Shown in pieces: positions 54,916 through 64,000 of a stretch of DNA of 64,000 nt (within the stretch, counting starts at the first letter, position 1; every line of letters begins with the position of its first letter). Under the pieces are notes generated by a model. The model did not search any database. It was given only the letters and a program-made list of their open reading frames with translations, and was not told where the DNA came from. A program made the translations under genes and the position numbers. Source of the stretch: Roseicella sp. DB1501 (GTDB taxonomy: Bacteria > Pseudomonadota > Alphaproteobacteria > Acetobacterales > Acetobacteraceae); assembly GCF_013112485.1 (NCBI RefSeq), contig NZ_JABFHG010000006.1, forward strand, positions 62,001 through 126,000. The letters are read 5' to 3'.

Positions 54916-56157
54916 TCAGTCCCCGCGCGCCTGAAGCCGCGCCACCGCGGCGAAGCCCGGCTCGGATGCCCGCAGCACCGCGTCGATATCCGCCTCGGTA
55001 TGCGCCGCGCAGAGGAACATGTTGTGGCGCGGGTGCAGATAGGCGCCGGCCGCGAGCGCGGCGCTGCAGAAGGCGCGGCCGAGGCGGAACTCGCTGTCGC
55101 CGTCGAAGAGGAAGAGCGGCATCGAGACCGGCCCGCTCTGCCGCAGCCCGACGCCCGCGGTTCGCGCGCGCTCGGCGAGGCCGGCGCGCAGCCGCTCGCC
55201 GAGCCTGGCCAGATGCGCCGGCACCTCGCGCCGCTCCAGCTCATCGAGCGTCGCCAGCGCCGCGGCCATCGGCACCGCCGCGCACCAGAAGGAACCGGTG
55301 ACGAAGACCCGCGCCGCCGCCTCGCGCAACGCGTCGCAGCCGGTGACGGCGGCGATGGCGTGGCCGTTGCCGAGTGCCTTGCTGAAGGCCGAGAGGTCAG
55401 GCCGCACGCCGTATCCCTCCCAGCTCCCGCCCGGATGCAGGCGGAAGCCGGCGCGCACGTCGTCGAGGATCAGCGCCGCGCCGCGCCGGTCGCAGAGCGC
55501 CCGCAGCCCGCGCAGGAAGTCGGGATCGGGCATCTCCTGGTCCACGACATTGTCGTGGCGGAAGGCGGTGAGGATGACGCCGGCGAGGTCCTCCCCCGCC
55601 GCATCCGCCGCCGCCTCCAGGCTCGCCGGGTCGTTGTAGCGAAAGCGATGCTGGTGCGCGCGGTCCTCCGCCGTGGTGCCGGCGGGCACCGGCGTGCACC
55701 AGGGCAGCGCGCCGTGATAGGAGCCCTCGGCCACCAGGATGCCGCGGCGGCCGGTGGCGGCGCGGGCGATGGTGACGCAGGCGGTCGTCGCATCCGTGCC
55801 GTTCTTGGCGAAGATCGCCCAATCGGCATGGGCGATGCGCTCCACCAGCCGCTCGGCGAGCTCGACCATCACCGGCGCCGGACCGTTCATCGCATCGCCG
55901 AGCGCCGCCTGGCGCGCCGCCGCCCGCTCCACCGCCGGGTCGCGATGGCCGAGCACGATCGGCCCCCAGGCGCACATCAGGTCGACATAGCGCCGGCCAT
56001 CGGCATCCCAGACATGGCCGGCCTCGGCACGGGCGAAGAATTGCGGATAGCCCTCGGGCATGCGGGCGGCATGCATGTGCCCCCACATGCCGCCCGGCAC
56101 GACGCGCGCCGCCCGGGCGCGCAGCGCCGCATCGGCGCCTGGACCCTCCTGCGTCAC
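54916..56157 (-). CDS. class III aminotransferase, glutamate-1-semialdehyde aminomutase-like
   Basis: 413 residues from GTG at 56157. ILDDVRAGFRL holds the PLP pyridine Asp, SAFSKALGNGHAIAAVTG the PLP Lys, and FAKNGTDATTACVTIARAATG the HemL-type substrate-binding region. This is a HemL-like paralogue more probably acting on another amino compound than in tetrapyrrole synthesis. The start overlaps the stop of the upstream binding-protein gene (GTGA), so the two are coupled. Confidence 0.88.
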   Translation of the reverse strand: MTQEGPGADAALRARAARVVPGGMWGHMHAARMPEGYPQFFARAEAGHVWDADGRRYVDLMCAWGPIVLGHRDPAVERAAARQAALGDAMNGPAPVMVELAERLVERIAHADWAIFAKNGTDATTACVTIARAATGRRGILVAEGSYHGALPWCTPVPAGTTAEDRAHQHRFRYNDPASLEAAADAAGEDLAGVILTAFRHDNVVDQEMPDPDFLRGLRALCDRRGAALILDDVRAGFRLHPGGSWEGYGVRPDLSAFSKALGNGHAIAAVTGCDALREAAARVFVTGSFWCAAVPMAAALATLDELERREVPAHLARLGERLRAGLAERARTAGVGLRQSGPVSMPLFLFDGDSEFRLGRAFCSAALAAGAYLHPRHNMFLCAAHTEADIDAVLRASEPGFAAVARLQARGD

Positions 56158-57725
56158 AGCCGCGCCTCCCAGAACATCGGATAGGCGGCGCGCGGCACCT
56201 CCTTCAGCCGGTCGCGGATGCCGGCGGGGATGGTGAACTGGCCCCACATCACCGCCGGCACGTGCCGCGCCTCCACCGCCTGGATCGCCTCGGCCAATCG
56301 CTTGCGTTCCGCGGCATCGCCGGCCTGGGCGAAGTCGCGCAGCAGCGCCTCCACCTCGCGACTGCAATCCCAGCCGGGATAGTCGGCGCAGGTGTTGGAG
56401 ACGTAGAAATGCGTCGGCGGCGAGAACATGTCGGTGCCGTTGGCATAGACCGCGAAGAGGTGCCACCCCTCGCGCTTGCCGCGCCGGGCGAGCAGCGTGC
56501 CCCAGTCCATGAGCTGCTCCTCCACCTCGAAGCCGGCCTGCTGCATGGCCTGGATCATCACCTGCGCCGCGGTCTGGCTGATGCCGCCGGCGGTGGTCAT
56601 GAAGGCGAGCTTCTCGCCGCGGTATTGCGTCGCCGCCAGCATGCGCTTCGCCTCGGCCGGGTCGAATGCCATCTCCGCCGCCCCGGCCCGGCTCTCGAGC
56701 GGCGCGTCGCAGAGGAAGAAGGCCGGGCAGGCCGGGGCGCGGTAGCGTTCCGGCACGCCGATGGCGGTGAGGATCGCCGCCTGGTCGGCGCAGCGCCACA
56801 GCACGCGGCGGATCGCCGGGTCGTCCATCGGCGCCGCCGCGTGGTTGATGCGGAAATTGCCCTGGAACATGTGGATGCCGCCGAGCCCGACCAGCCGCAC
56901 GCCGCGCGCCTTCTCGAGCCGCGGCAGCAGGTCGAAGGGCAGGTACTGCATGTAGTCCACCTCGCCCGCCATCAGCGCGGTGGCGCCGGTCGCCTGGTCC
57001 GGCATGACGCGCAGCGCGATGGCCGGCAGGTGCACGCGCTTGCCGCCGGCGAGGAAATCCGCCGGCTCCTCGCGCGGCAGGTAGCCCTCGAAGCGCTCCA
57101 GCACCATGACGTCGCCGGGCCGCCACTCGCCCGGGCGGAAGCGGAAGGGGCCGCTGCCGATCGGCTCGCGGATGCGCTGCTCCACCGGGACGCGCGCCAG
57201 GCGCTCGGGCAGCATCACCGGCAGGGGCGCGTTCGGCTTGCCGAGCACGTCGAGCACCATCGGGAAGGGGCGCGACAGCACCAAGCGGAAGCTCCGCGCA
57301 TCGGTCGCGGCGAGGGTCGCCTTGGCCGCCCAGAGCATGCGGCCGAGGCTGTCGCGCGGCGCCCAGCGCTCGAGGCTCGCCACGCAATCCTGCGCCGTCA
57401 CCGTCCCGCCGTCATGCCAGCGCAGGCCAGGGCGCAGGCGGAACTCCCAGGTCAGGCCATCGGCGCTGCGCTCCCAGGACTCGACCATCTGCGGCCGGAT
57501 CATCCCCTGGCCGTCCATGCTGAACAGCGTGTCGAAGACATGCGTGGCGAAGGTGCGGGTGATGGCCGCGGTGGTCGCATGCGGGTCGAGGATGACCACC
57601 TCGCTCTCCAGCACCACATTGACCGGCGCCGCCTGCGCCCGCGCGGCGGGGATTGCCCCCGGGATGAAGGGCAGGGTCAGCCCGGCGCCGAGCGCCGCCC
57701 GACGCGTGATCGGATGTTCCTGCAT
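56154..57725 (-). CDS. ABC transporter substrate-binding protein, family 5
   Basis: 523 residues. A Tat-like signal (ITRRAALGAGLTLPFIPGAIPAARA) precedes a periplasmic dipeptide/oligopeptide-type binding protein (DGLTWEFRLRPGLRWHDGGTVTAQD, the family 5 signature; GSGPFRF). No permease or ATPase genes are adjacent. It is coupled to the aminotransferase, suggesting uptake of an amine or peptide that the enzyme then uses; that link is inference. Divergent from the penicillin acylase. Confidence 0.9.
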   Translation of the reverse strand: MQEHPITRRAALGAGLTLPFIPGAIPAARAQAAPVNVVLESEVVILDPHATTAAITRTFATHVFDTLFSMDGQGMIRPQMVESWERSADGLTWEFRLRPGLRWHDGGTVTAQDCVASLERWAPRDSLGRMLWAAKATLAATDARSFRLVLSRPFPMVLDVLGKPNAPLPVMLPERLARVPVEQRIREPIGSGPFRFRPGEWRPGDVMVLERFEGYLPREEPADFLAGGKRVHLPAIALRVMPDQATGATALMAGEVDYMQYLPFDLLPRLEKARGVRLVGLGGIHMFQGNFRINHAAAPMDDPAIRRVLWRCADQAAILTAIGVPERYRAPACPAFFLCDAPLESRAGAAEMAFDPAEAKRMLAATQYRGEKLAFMTTAGGISQTAAQVMIQAMQQAGFEVEEQLMDWGTLLARRGKREGWHLFAVYANGTDMFSPPTHFYVSNTCADYPGWDCSREVEALLRDFAQAGDAAERKRLAEAIQAVEARHVPAVMWGQFTIPAGIRDRLKEVPRAAYPMFWEARL

Positions 57726-57844
57726 CGCCCTGTCTCCCTTCGGCGGCAGCGAGGCTAGACGTACATGGCCCATTGGCAAGCGCCGGCCCGGCTTGGCGGC
57801 GAGGGTCGCGCCGGCCATCCTGGCGACGAGAGCGGGAGGGGCGC

Positions 57845-60148
57845 ATGGCGGAACAGGACTGGCGCGAGGCGGCACGGCAGGCGATCCCGCCGCTCGAGGG
57901 CGCGCTGCGCCTCCCCGGCCTCGGCGGCCCCGTCACCCTGCTGCGCGATGCCGAGGGCGTGCCGCATCTCCGCGCCGCCAGCGCCCATGACGCCTTCCTC
58001 GCCCAGGGCTTCGCGCATGCCCAGGACCGGCTGTTCCAGATGGAGCTGAACCGCCGCCGCGCCCTCGGGCGGTCGGCGGAATGGCTCGGCCCCGCCGCCT
58101 TCGCCGCCGATGCGCTGGCGCGGCGCCTCGGCATGGAGGCGGCCTGCCGGCGCGACGTCGCGGCACTCGGCGCCGAGGCGCGGGCGATGCTCGCGGCCTA
58201 TGTCGCCGGGGTGAACGCCTTCCTCGGCTCCGGCGCGCCATGGCCCGTGGAGTACGCGTTGCTCAAGGCGGCGCCGGAGCCCTGGGAGGACTGGCACTGC
58301 CTGGCGGTGATGCGGCGGCTCGGGCTGCTGATGGGCTCGGTCTGGTTCAAGCTCTGGCGCGCCGCCGCCCTGCCCGTCGCCGGGGAGGCGGTGACGCTGC
58401 TGCGCTACGACGATGGCGGGACGGATCTCGTCATCGCCCCGGCCGGGGCGGAGGCGGAACGCTGGCGCGCCGGCCTCGCCGATCTCGCCCCCGCCGCGGC
58501 GGCGCTGCTGGCGGCGGCGGCGCCGGACGGCACGGGCGGCGGCAGCAACAACTGGGTGGTCTCCGGCGCGCTGAGCGAGACCGGCCGGCCGGTGCTGGCG
58601 GGCGATCCGCACCGGGTCTTCGAGGTGCCGGGCATGTATGCCCAAGGGCACATCGCCTGCCCGGATTTCGACGTCATCGGCCTGACCGTGCCCGGCGTGC
58701 CGGGCTTCCCGCATTTCGCGCAGAATGGCGGCGTCGCCTGGTGCGTCACCCACACCTTCGCCGATATCCACGACCTCTACCTGGAACGCTTCGACGACGG
58801 CGCGCGGCATGCGCTGTTCCGCGACAGGTGGGAGCCGGTCGAGCGGCGCCGAGAGAGCATCGCCATCCGCGGCGAGGCGGCGCGCGAGGTGGAGGTGGTG
58901 GCGACGCGCCACGGGCCGGTCATCTGCGGCGATCCGGCGCGCGGCACGGCGCTGGCGCTGAAGAGCGTGCAATTCGCCGAGACCGACCTCTCCTTCGATT
59001 GCCTGCCGCGCATGCTGCGCGCCCGGAGCGTCGAGGCGCTGTTCGAGGCGACGCGCGGCTGGGGGCTGATCGACCACAACCTGCTCGCCGCCGACATCGC
59101 CGGCCGCACCGGCTGGCTGCTGCGGGCGCGGGTGCCGCGGCGCGGCCGGGAGAACGGCTGGCTGCCGGTGCCGGGCTGGACCGGCGAACATGAATGGCAG
59201 GGCTGGATCCCGCACGAGGCCATGCCGCGGCTGCTCGACCCGGCGCCGGGCCTGCTGGCGACCGCCAACAACCGGCCGGTGCCGGACACGCATCCTGATT
59301 ATCTCTGCACCGATTGCCACCCGCCCTACCGCGCCCGGCGCGTCACCGACCTGCTGGCCGATCCGGCGCTGCGCGGCATCGACGGCGCGGCGCGCATCCA
59401 TGCCGATACGCTCTCGGTGCCGGCGCGGGAGATGCAGGGCCATCTGGCGCGGCTGCAGGGGCTGCCGCCGGAGGCCGAGGCGCTGCGCCAGGAATTGCTC
59501 GCCTGGGACGGGCGGATGGAGGCGGGCTCGCAGGCGGCGGCGCGCTACATCGCGCTGCGCCTCGTTTTGGTGCGGCGGCTCGGCGCGGCGAGCGGCCTCG
59601 CCGATCTCGCGGGGCAAGACTGGCTCTCGCCGCCGCCGGGCGTCGCGCCGCTGACGCAGCTCTGGTAGGCGCTGCCCGCCCTGCTGCGAGCCGATGACGT
59701 CAGCCTGCTGCGCGGCGAGAGCTGGGAGGCGCTGCTGCGCGCGGCGCTGGCGGAGGTGGCCGCCGCGCCGCCGGCCGAGCCCTGGGGCGCGATGCACCAG
59801 CCGCGCTTCCAGCACCCGCTCTCGGCGCTGTTCCCGGAGGCGGCGGCGCTCCTCGACCCGCCCTCCCTGCCGGTTGGCGGCGATGGCGACACGGTGCAGG
59901 CGAACGGGCTGGTGGCGCCGCTCGGGCCGCGCGCCGCCTATGGCGCCATCGCCCGCTACGCCTTCGATGTCGGCGCCTTCGAGAACAGCCGCTGGTGCGT
60001 CTTCCTCGGCGCCTCCGGGCATCCGGCGAGCCCGCATTACGCCGACCAGAACCCCGCCTGGTCGCGCTGCGAGATGCTGCCGATGCGGGCGGACTGGCCG
60101 GGGCTGGAGGCCGGGGCGGCGCTGCGCCAGAGGCTGGTGCCGGATTGA
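57845..60148 (+). pseudogene. penicillin acylase-family hydrolase interrupted by in-frame TAG
   Basis: The frame opens at ATG 57845 (MAEQDWREAARQ) and encodes an Ntn-hydrolase: RDAEGVPHLRAASAHDAFLAQGFAHAQDRLFQME is the alpha-chain signature, and GGGSNNWVVSG carries the Ser that becomes the beta-chain N terminus. TAG at 59666-59668 stops it after 607 codons. The same frame then runs 159 more codons with clear family text (MHQPRFQHPLSALFP, NGLVAPLGPRAAYGAIARYA, ENSRWCVFLGASGHPASPHY) to TGA at 60148. One TGG-to-TAG change would explain it (LW-stop-ALPALL). Loss of the last fifth should abolish activity unless the stop is read through. Confidence 0.85.
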
Positions 60149-60240
60149 TCGCTCCCCACGAAACCGCTGCGCGGCTTCGCGGGGGCCCCATGAGTCCCCT
60201 CCTGCCCAAGGTTCGCCACGGCAGGGCAACGGGCAGCGCC
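60149..60240 (+). repeat. dispersed intergenic repeat, family A, copy 3
   Basis: CCCCACGAAACCGCTGCGCGG, GGGGGCCCCATGAGTCCCC, TCCTGCCCAAG and GGCAACGGGCAGCGCC match copies 1 and 2, but the central hairpin has been deleted down to CCACGGCAGGGCAACGGG. Confidence 0.75.
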
Positions 60241-60288
60241 GGTTCCGATGGACGCCTTAAACCTTTGCCGCGCGGCCTCGGCGGTCTG

Positions 60289-60726
60289 TCAGAGCGCCGG
60301 CGCCAGGGCCGGGCGGGTCGGCGGTGGGCGGATCAGCGGGTCGGCGGCCAGCAGCCGCGCCGCGCCGAGCAGCAGGAAAGCGGCCTCCCGCGAGGGATGC
60401 GGCCGGGCCAGGGCCTGCAGCCGCTGCGCCTGGCGCAGCGCGTGCAGCGCCAGGTCGCGGTCGCCCGCCGCGCTGAAATCCAGGTGGAAGTCGCAAGGGA
60501 AGCGCGGCGCCGGCAGCCCGTGCAGCCGCGCCAGCCTGCGCCCCAGCTCGACCGCCGCGCCCTCGAGCAGATCGCCCTCCACCTGCTCGACATCCCGCAG
60601 GGTGGCGACCAGCACCATGGGCGGGAGCCCCCGGTCCGGGTGCTCCGCGAGGATCCGGGCAACGAAGGCGCCCATCGCGGACAGGGTCTCGGCGGCCGTC
60701 GCACTGGCGATCATGGCGAGGAACAT
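60289..60726 (-). CDS. hypothetical, possibly exported protein
   Basis: 145 residues from ATG at 60726 (MFLAMIASATAAETLSAMG). The first 14 residues could be a short signal peptide. The rest is helical and globular (PRFPCDFHLDFSAAGDRDLALHALRQAQRL). No family recognised. An in-frame TTG at 60738 would add four residues. Codon pattern is host-like, which argues that it is a real gene. Confidence 0.5.
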   Translation of the reverse strand: MFLAMIASATAAETLSAMGAFVARILAEHPDRGLPPMVLVATLRDVEQVEGDLLEGAAVELGRRLARLHGLPAPRFPCDFHLDFSAAGDRDLALHALRQAQRLQALARPHPSREAAFLLLGAARLLAADPLIRPPPTRPALAPAL

Positions 60727-60897
60727 AATAGGAACCAAGCCGGCCCCGCCAGTCCCAATCGCGCCAGTGGCCCGTCAAAGTCCCGTCCGGCTCAGGCGGG
60801 CGCATCGGCCGCACCGCGCATGCGACCTGCGCAACCGCCCCCGGGCCGTCGCGGCGGGCCTGCAGGCGTCCCGTGCGCAGGGGGTGGCGAGTCGCAG

Positions 60898-61188
60898 CGG
60901 CAGGATGCGCCGGACCTCCTCGATGGCCGCGGGGTTGGCCCGCACGGAATGGCTGGACCGCACCACCATCTCGGACCCCGCGCCCGCCAGATGGGCGCTG
61001 GCCTAGCGCACCACCCCGTCGCTGCGCTCGGCCAACGGGCCATCGCCGAGCGTCGGGACGATGGGATGGACATGGACGCCCGGCGCGACCGGCAGCGGCG
61101 CCGTGCAGCCCCCAAGCACGACCAGCGCCGCCAGCAACCAGGCATGGCGAGCGGCCTTCCGACGAGGCCAGCATCCGGCCGGGCCCAT
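60898..61188 (-). pseudogene. lipase/esterase remnant with internal deletion and in-frame TAG
   Basis: It opens with a lipoprotein signal (RHAWLLAALVVLGGCTAPLP). It then passes directly into VHVHPIVPTLGDGPLAERSDGVVR, a stop (TAG, 61005-61003), and in the same frame ASAHLAGAGSEMVVRSSHSVRANPAAIEEVRRIL. The second part resembles the C-terminal catalytic-Asp/His region of a family of alpha/beta hydrolases (GDGP..GSDGVV..SAHL...HS). The catalytic core between signal and C terminus is missing. Family naming is from memory of the pattern. Confidence 0.55.
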
Positions 61189-61321
61189 CCGGTCCCTGGT
61201 TCGGGGACGGCGACCTGTCTGGCCCGTTCGGCGGTCCTGGCACCATGCTCCCTTTCGTCGACGCCACCGGCCTGGGTCATGGGGCAGTCCCGCCTTCGGT
61301 CAGGGGCCGTCATCATGGCGA

Positions 61322-62344
61322 TCAGGCAGCGCGGATGCCGGCCTCCCGCACCAGCGCGCCCCATTCCGCATGCTCGCGCCGGACGCGGGCGGCGAAGGCC
61401 TCCACCGTGCCACCGCCGATTTCGTCGCCGCGTTCGGCCAGGCGCTGGCGCGGCACCGGATCCCGGCAGGCCTCGTTCAGCGCGGCATTCGCCCGCTGCA
61501 CGATCTCCGGCGGCAGGCCGCGCGGACCGAACAGGCCCACCCAGGCCGCCACGTGAAAGCCGGGCAGCCCGGCTTCCTCGGCGGTCGGAACATCCGGAAA
61601 AGCCGGGTTGCGGTTGGGCGAGGTGACGAAGATCGGCCGCAGCCGCCCCTCCTGCACGAAGCCATGGACCAGCGACGGCGCCTCGAACTGCGTCTGGTAG
61701 CGGCCGCCGATGAAGTCCTGCAGGGCCGGCCCGCTGCCGCGGTAATGGATCATGTTGAAGACCGGATTGCCGCCGAGGCGCGCCCGCAGCTTCTCCGCCG
61801 TCGCATGGCCGATGCCGCCGGCGCTGGTCGTCCCGAAATCGATCCCGGCCGGCTGCTGGCTCTGCATCCAGGCCACCCATTCGGGAAAGGTGCGGACAGG
61901 GATGCCGCTATGCACCATCAGCAGCAGCGGCGATTGCAGCATCAGCCCGATCGGCACGAGGTCGAGCGGGTCGAAGGTCATCCCCGGCATGGTGTGCGGG
62001 TTCAGCACGAAGGTGCCGACATTGCCCACGGACAGGGTGTAGCCGTCCGGGCGGGCGCGCAGCACCTGCTCGACCGCGATGTTGCCGCCGGCGCCGGCAC
62101 GGTTGTCGATGGGCGCCGGCTGGCCGAGCGCGGATTGCAATGAGGTCTGCAGCACCCGGGCGGCGAGGTCGGTCTGCCCGCCGGGCGGGAAGCCCACGAT
62201 CAGGCTGACCGGTCGCTCCGGCCAGGTGCCGGGACCGCGCGGACCTTGAGCGTGGACGAGACCAGGCGCCGCGAGCCCCGCCCCGGCGAGCATCAGGGCC
62301 CGGCGATGCAGCAGGCGCGAAGGCCGGGCGCTTCGGTCGATCAT
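61322..62344 (-). CDS. tripartite tricarboxylate (Bug-family) substrate-binding protein
   Basis: 340 residues. A signal peptide (LLHRRALMLAGAGLAAPGLVHA) is followed by the Bug-family signatures WPERPVSLIVGFPPGGQTDLAARVL, VDNRAGAGG-like IDNRAGAGGNIAVEQV and IHYRGSGPALQDFIGG. It binds a small carboxylate in the periplasm for a TctAB-type transporter, whose genes are not adjacent. Orphan Bug genes are common in this group of bacteria. Confidence 0.92.
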   Translation of the reverse strand: MIDRSARPSRLLHRRALMLAGAGLAAPGLVHAQGPRGPGTWPERPVSLIVGFPPGGQTDLAARVLQTSLQSALGQPAPIDNRAGAGGNIAVEQVLRARPDGYTLSVGNVGTFVLNPHTMPGMTFDPLDLVPIGLMLQSPLLLMVHSGIPVRTFPEWVAWMQSQQPAGIDFGTTSAGGIGHATAEKLRARLGGNPVFNMIHYRGSGPALQDFIGGRYQTQFEAPSLVHGFVQEGRLRPIFVTSPNRNPAFPDVPTAEEAGLPGFHVAAWVGLFGPRGLPPEIVQRANAALNEACRDPVPRQRLAERGDEIGGGTVEAFAARVRREHAEWGALVREAGIRAA

Positions 62345-62553
62345 GCCGTCGATTCCTCCCTGTCGGCGGTCTTTGGCCGCCCGGGCAGGACGTTACGCAG
62401 ACTGCCCTGCCCGATCCAGCGCTTTGCGAAGCGGCCGGGCCGCGGCCCGCGCCCTGCCATGGCCGGCGCGGCGATGCGGCCCCTCCGCCGCGGCCTGTCG
62501 TTTCCGCAGCGGAGTCACGCCTCCGGGCGTTCGCGCCCTCCCACAATCTGCTC

Positions 62554-62559
62554 TAGAAT
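62554..62559 (+). promoter_or_regulatory. possible -10 element at leaderless spacing
   Basis: TAGAAT ends 7 bases before the GTG start of the MFS gene, so transcription would begin at or near the start codon, and no ribosome site precedes it. The -35 region is weak. Confidence 0.3.
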
Positions 62560-62565
62560 GACGGC

Positions 62566-63801
62566 GTGACCCCGCGCGACCTCCCGGACGGCGAATCCTC
62601 CCTCGCCCCAGCCCAGGCCGCGCCCGCGGCCCGGCCGAAGCCCTCCACCCTGCTGCTCGTGGCGATGACGGGCCTCGGCCCCTTCACCATGCAGATCCTC
62701 ATCCCGAGCCTGCCGGTGCTCGCGGCGACGCTCGCCGTGCCCTATGCGACCATCCAGCTCACGCTCACCCTCTACCTGGTCGGCGTCGCCCTGGCGCAGC
62801 TCGTCTACGGCCCGCTCTCCGACCGCTATGGCCGCAAGCCGCTGCTGCTCGGCGGGCTGGTGCTCTACCTCGCCGGCAGCGTCGCCGCGGCGCTCGCGCC
62901 CACGGCCGCCTGGCTGATCGCCGCGCGCGTCGCCCAGGCGGTCGGCGGCTGCGCCGGCCTGGTCCTCGGCCGCGCCATGATCCGCGACAGCTATCCGCGC
63001 GAACGGGCGGCGGTGGTGCTCGGCTATGTCAGCACCGCCATGGCGGTGGCACCGATGCTCTCGCCCATCATCGGCAGCCTGCTGCACCAGTATCTCGGCT
63101 GGCGCGCCACCATGCTGGCCTGCCTGCTCTTCGGCCTGCCGCTGCTGCTGGCGGTGCGGGCGCGGCTGCCGGAGACCCTGGCGCAGCCGGCGCCGCTGCC
63201 GGGGCTCGGCGGCATGCTCGGCGCCTATATCCAGCTGCTGCGCATCCCGGTCTTCCGCGGCTACTGCGCCATCACCGCCTGCGCCACCTCGATGTTCTTC
63301 TCCTTCGCCGCCGGCGGCCCGATGGTGGTGGTGCAGGGGCTCGGCCATGTGCCGACCACCTACGCGCTGGCGATGATGCTGGTCTCGCTCGGCTGGAGCA
63401 GCGGCACCTTCACCGCCGCCCGGCTGGTGTCGCGGCTCGGCACGGCGCGGATGCTGCGGATCGGCTCGCTCGTCACCACCGCCGGCGGGCTGGTGGCACT
63501 CGGCCTGCCGATGCTGGCGACGCCGAGCCTGCTCGCCTTCTTCCTGCCCATGGTGCTGGTCGCGCTCGGCAACGGCATGACCCAGCCGAGCGCCATCGCC
63601 GCCGCGGTCAGCGTCCGGCCGATGTTGGCCGGCACCGCCTCGGGGCTGATCGGGGCCCTGCAGATGGGCGCCGGGGCGCTGGCGACGGTGCTCGCCGGGG
63701 TGACGGAGGGCGGCGCCGGCATCGCCACCGGTGCCTGGATGCTGGCCGGGGCGCTCGGGGCGCAGCTCGGGCTGCTGCTGGTGCGCCGCGCTGGCGGCTG
63801 A
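62566..63801 (+). CDS. MFS multidrug exporter, Bcr/CflA type
   Basis: 411 residues with twelve membrane helices. IPSLPVLAATLAVPYATIQLTLTLYLVGVALAQLVYGPLSDRYGRKP holds the major-facilitator loop motif and the Bcr/CflA opening; GRAMIRDSYPRERAA is also family-specific. It exports drugs such as bicyclomycin or chloramphenicol-like compounds, or sulfonamides, in exchange for protons. The start is GTG at 62566; the next in-frame Met lies inside the first helix. Confidence 0.92.
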   Translation: MTPRDLPDGESSLAPAQAAPAARPKPSTLLLVAMTGLGPFTMQILIPSLPVLAATLAVPYATIQLTLTLYLVGVALAQLVYGPLSDRYGRKPLLLGGLVLYLAGSVAAALAPTAAWLIAARVAQAVGGCAGLVLGRAMIRDSYPRERAAVVLGYVSTAMAVAPMLSPIIGSLLHQYLGWRATMLACLLFGLPLLLAVRARLPETLAQPAPLPGLGGMLGAYIQLLRIPVFRGYCAITACATSMFFSFAAGGPMVVVQGLGHVPTTYALAMMLVSLGWSSGTFTAARLVSRLGTARMLRIGSLVTTAGGLVALGLPMLATPSLLAFFLPMVLVALGNGMTQPSAIAAAVSVRPMLAGTASGLIGALQMGAGALATVLAGVTEGGAGIATGAWMLAGALGAQLGLLLVRRAGG

Positions 63802-63838
63802 GGACCCTTCCTGCGGCCACGCAGGAGGTCCGTGCGCA

Positions 63839-64000
63839 TCACGCGTGGCCGGCGGCGCCCGAGAGGAGCAGCGGGTCGACCTTCAGCTTCGCCAGGGCCT
63901 GGAACCACTTGCGGTCGCCCTCGGTGCCGAAGAGCAGCTCCTCGTCCGGCGGCACGGAGAGCCAGGCATTGGCCTGGATCTCCTCCTCGAGCTGGCCCGG
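63839..64000 (-). CDS. 3' end of an unrecognised gene (partial)
   Basis: The minus strand is open from the window edge for 53 codons to TGA at 63841-63839. The encoded C terminus is [20 protein letters not shown], then [20 protein letters not shown] and LLSGAAGHA. The amino-acid use looks like a real soluble protein of the host. The family cannot be named from this fragment. It is convergent with the MFS gene. Confidence 0.6.
   Translation of the reverse strand, partial: PGQLEEEIQANAWLSVPPDEELLFGTEGDRKWFQALAKLKVDPLLLSGAAGHA

Noticed and set aside
56154-57725. Binding protein and aminotransferase read as one fusion across 54916-57387
   Set aside because: The long open frame through both is accidental. 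The real binding-protein frame ends at 56154 and the aminotransferase restarts at GTG 56157 in a different frame.

Overview
The window is a high-GC (roughly 70 %) alphaproteobacterial chromosome segment. It is most like the Acetobacteraceae (Roseomonas and relatives). The pointers are a class I lysyl-tRNA synthetase, a tripartite-tricarboxylate (Bug-type) binding protein, the yicC-gmk pair and the codon use; this assignment is inference. No rRNA, tRNA or CRISPR array was seen, and no gene-free gap exceeds about 300 bases.

Layout. 0-5 kb: a secreted DUF4142 protein, the yicC-gmk pair, a short-chain dehydrogenase, an AT-richer gene broken by an in-frame TAA, and a TerC membrane protein. 5-12 kb: a large FtsX-type permease, a Bax-inhibitor-1 protein with a clear promoter and terminator, a His-rich cation efflux protein, a zinc alcohol dehydrogenase and a small membrane protein. 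12-18 kb (minus strand): TerB-like protein, a DinG-type helicase, and a DsbA-like oxidoreductase with two secreted proteins, one having 14 cysteines. 18-27 kb: a Baeyer-Villiger-type monooxygenase, a YbaY/META protein, a D-cysteine desulfhydrase-like enzyme, aspartate-semialdehyde dehydrogenase, class I LysRS and an MprF-like flippase whose synthase half is cut short.

27.1-44.6 kb is a phage-derived block. A LexA/S24-type repressor stands at the left end. A morphogenesis cluster follows in the gene order of phage T7: portal, scaffold, capsid, tail tube A, tail tube B, internal protein, tailspike, small protein, large terminase, membrane protein, lysin. No integrase, RNA polymerase, DNA polymerase or large internal virion protein is present. 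This makes it a candidate domesticated phage or podovirus-type gene transfer agent. A 3,794-bp IS1595-family element is inserted near its left end, with 37-bp inverted repeats and an 8-bp target duplication. Besides its transposase it carries an MT-A70-type methyltransferase, a winged-helix (Mrr_N-like) protein, a protein with a HEPN-like R-N-x4-H motif and three small unknown genes.

44.6-64 kb: a DUF952 protein, a PAS-GGDEF-EAL protein, an EamA exporter, pyrD, a HAD phosphatase, an amidase and NimA-like pair divergent from a MocR regulator with a candidate operator, a solute-binding protein and aminotransferase pair, a penicillin acylase split by an in-frame TAG, a lipase remnant, a Bug-type binding protein, an MFS drug exporter and the 3' end of an unrecognised gene.

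Two families of dispersed intergenic repeats run through the window. Family A has three copies, and its hairpin shows compensatory base changes. Family B has four copies with an invariant 6-bp stem and a variable tetraloop. Several genes also carry in-frame 12- or 15-bp tandem repeats.
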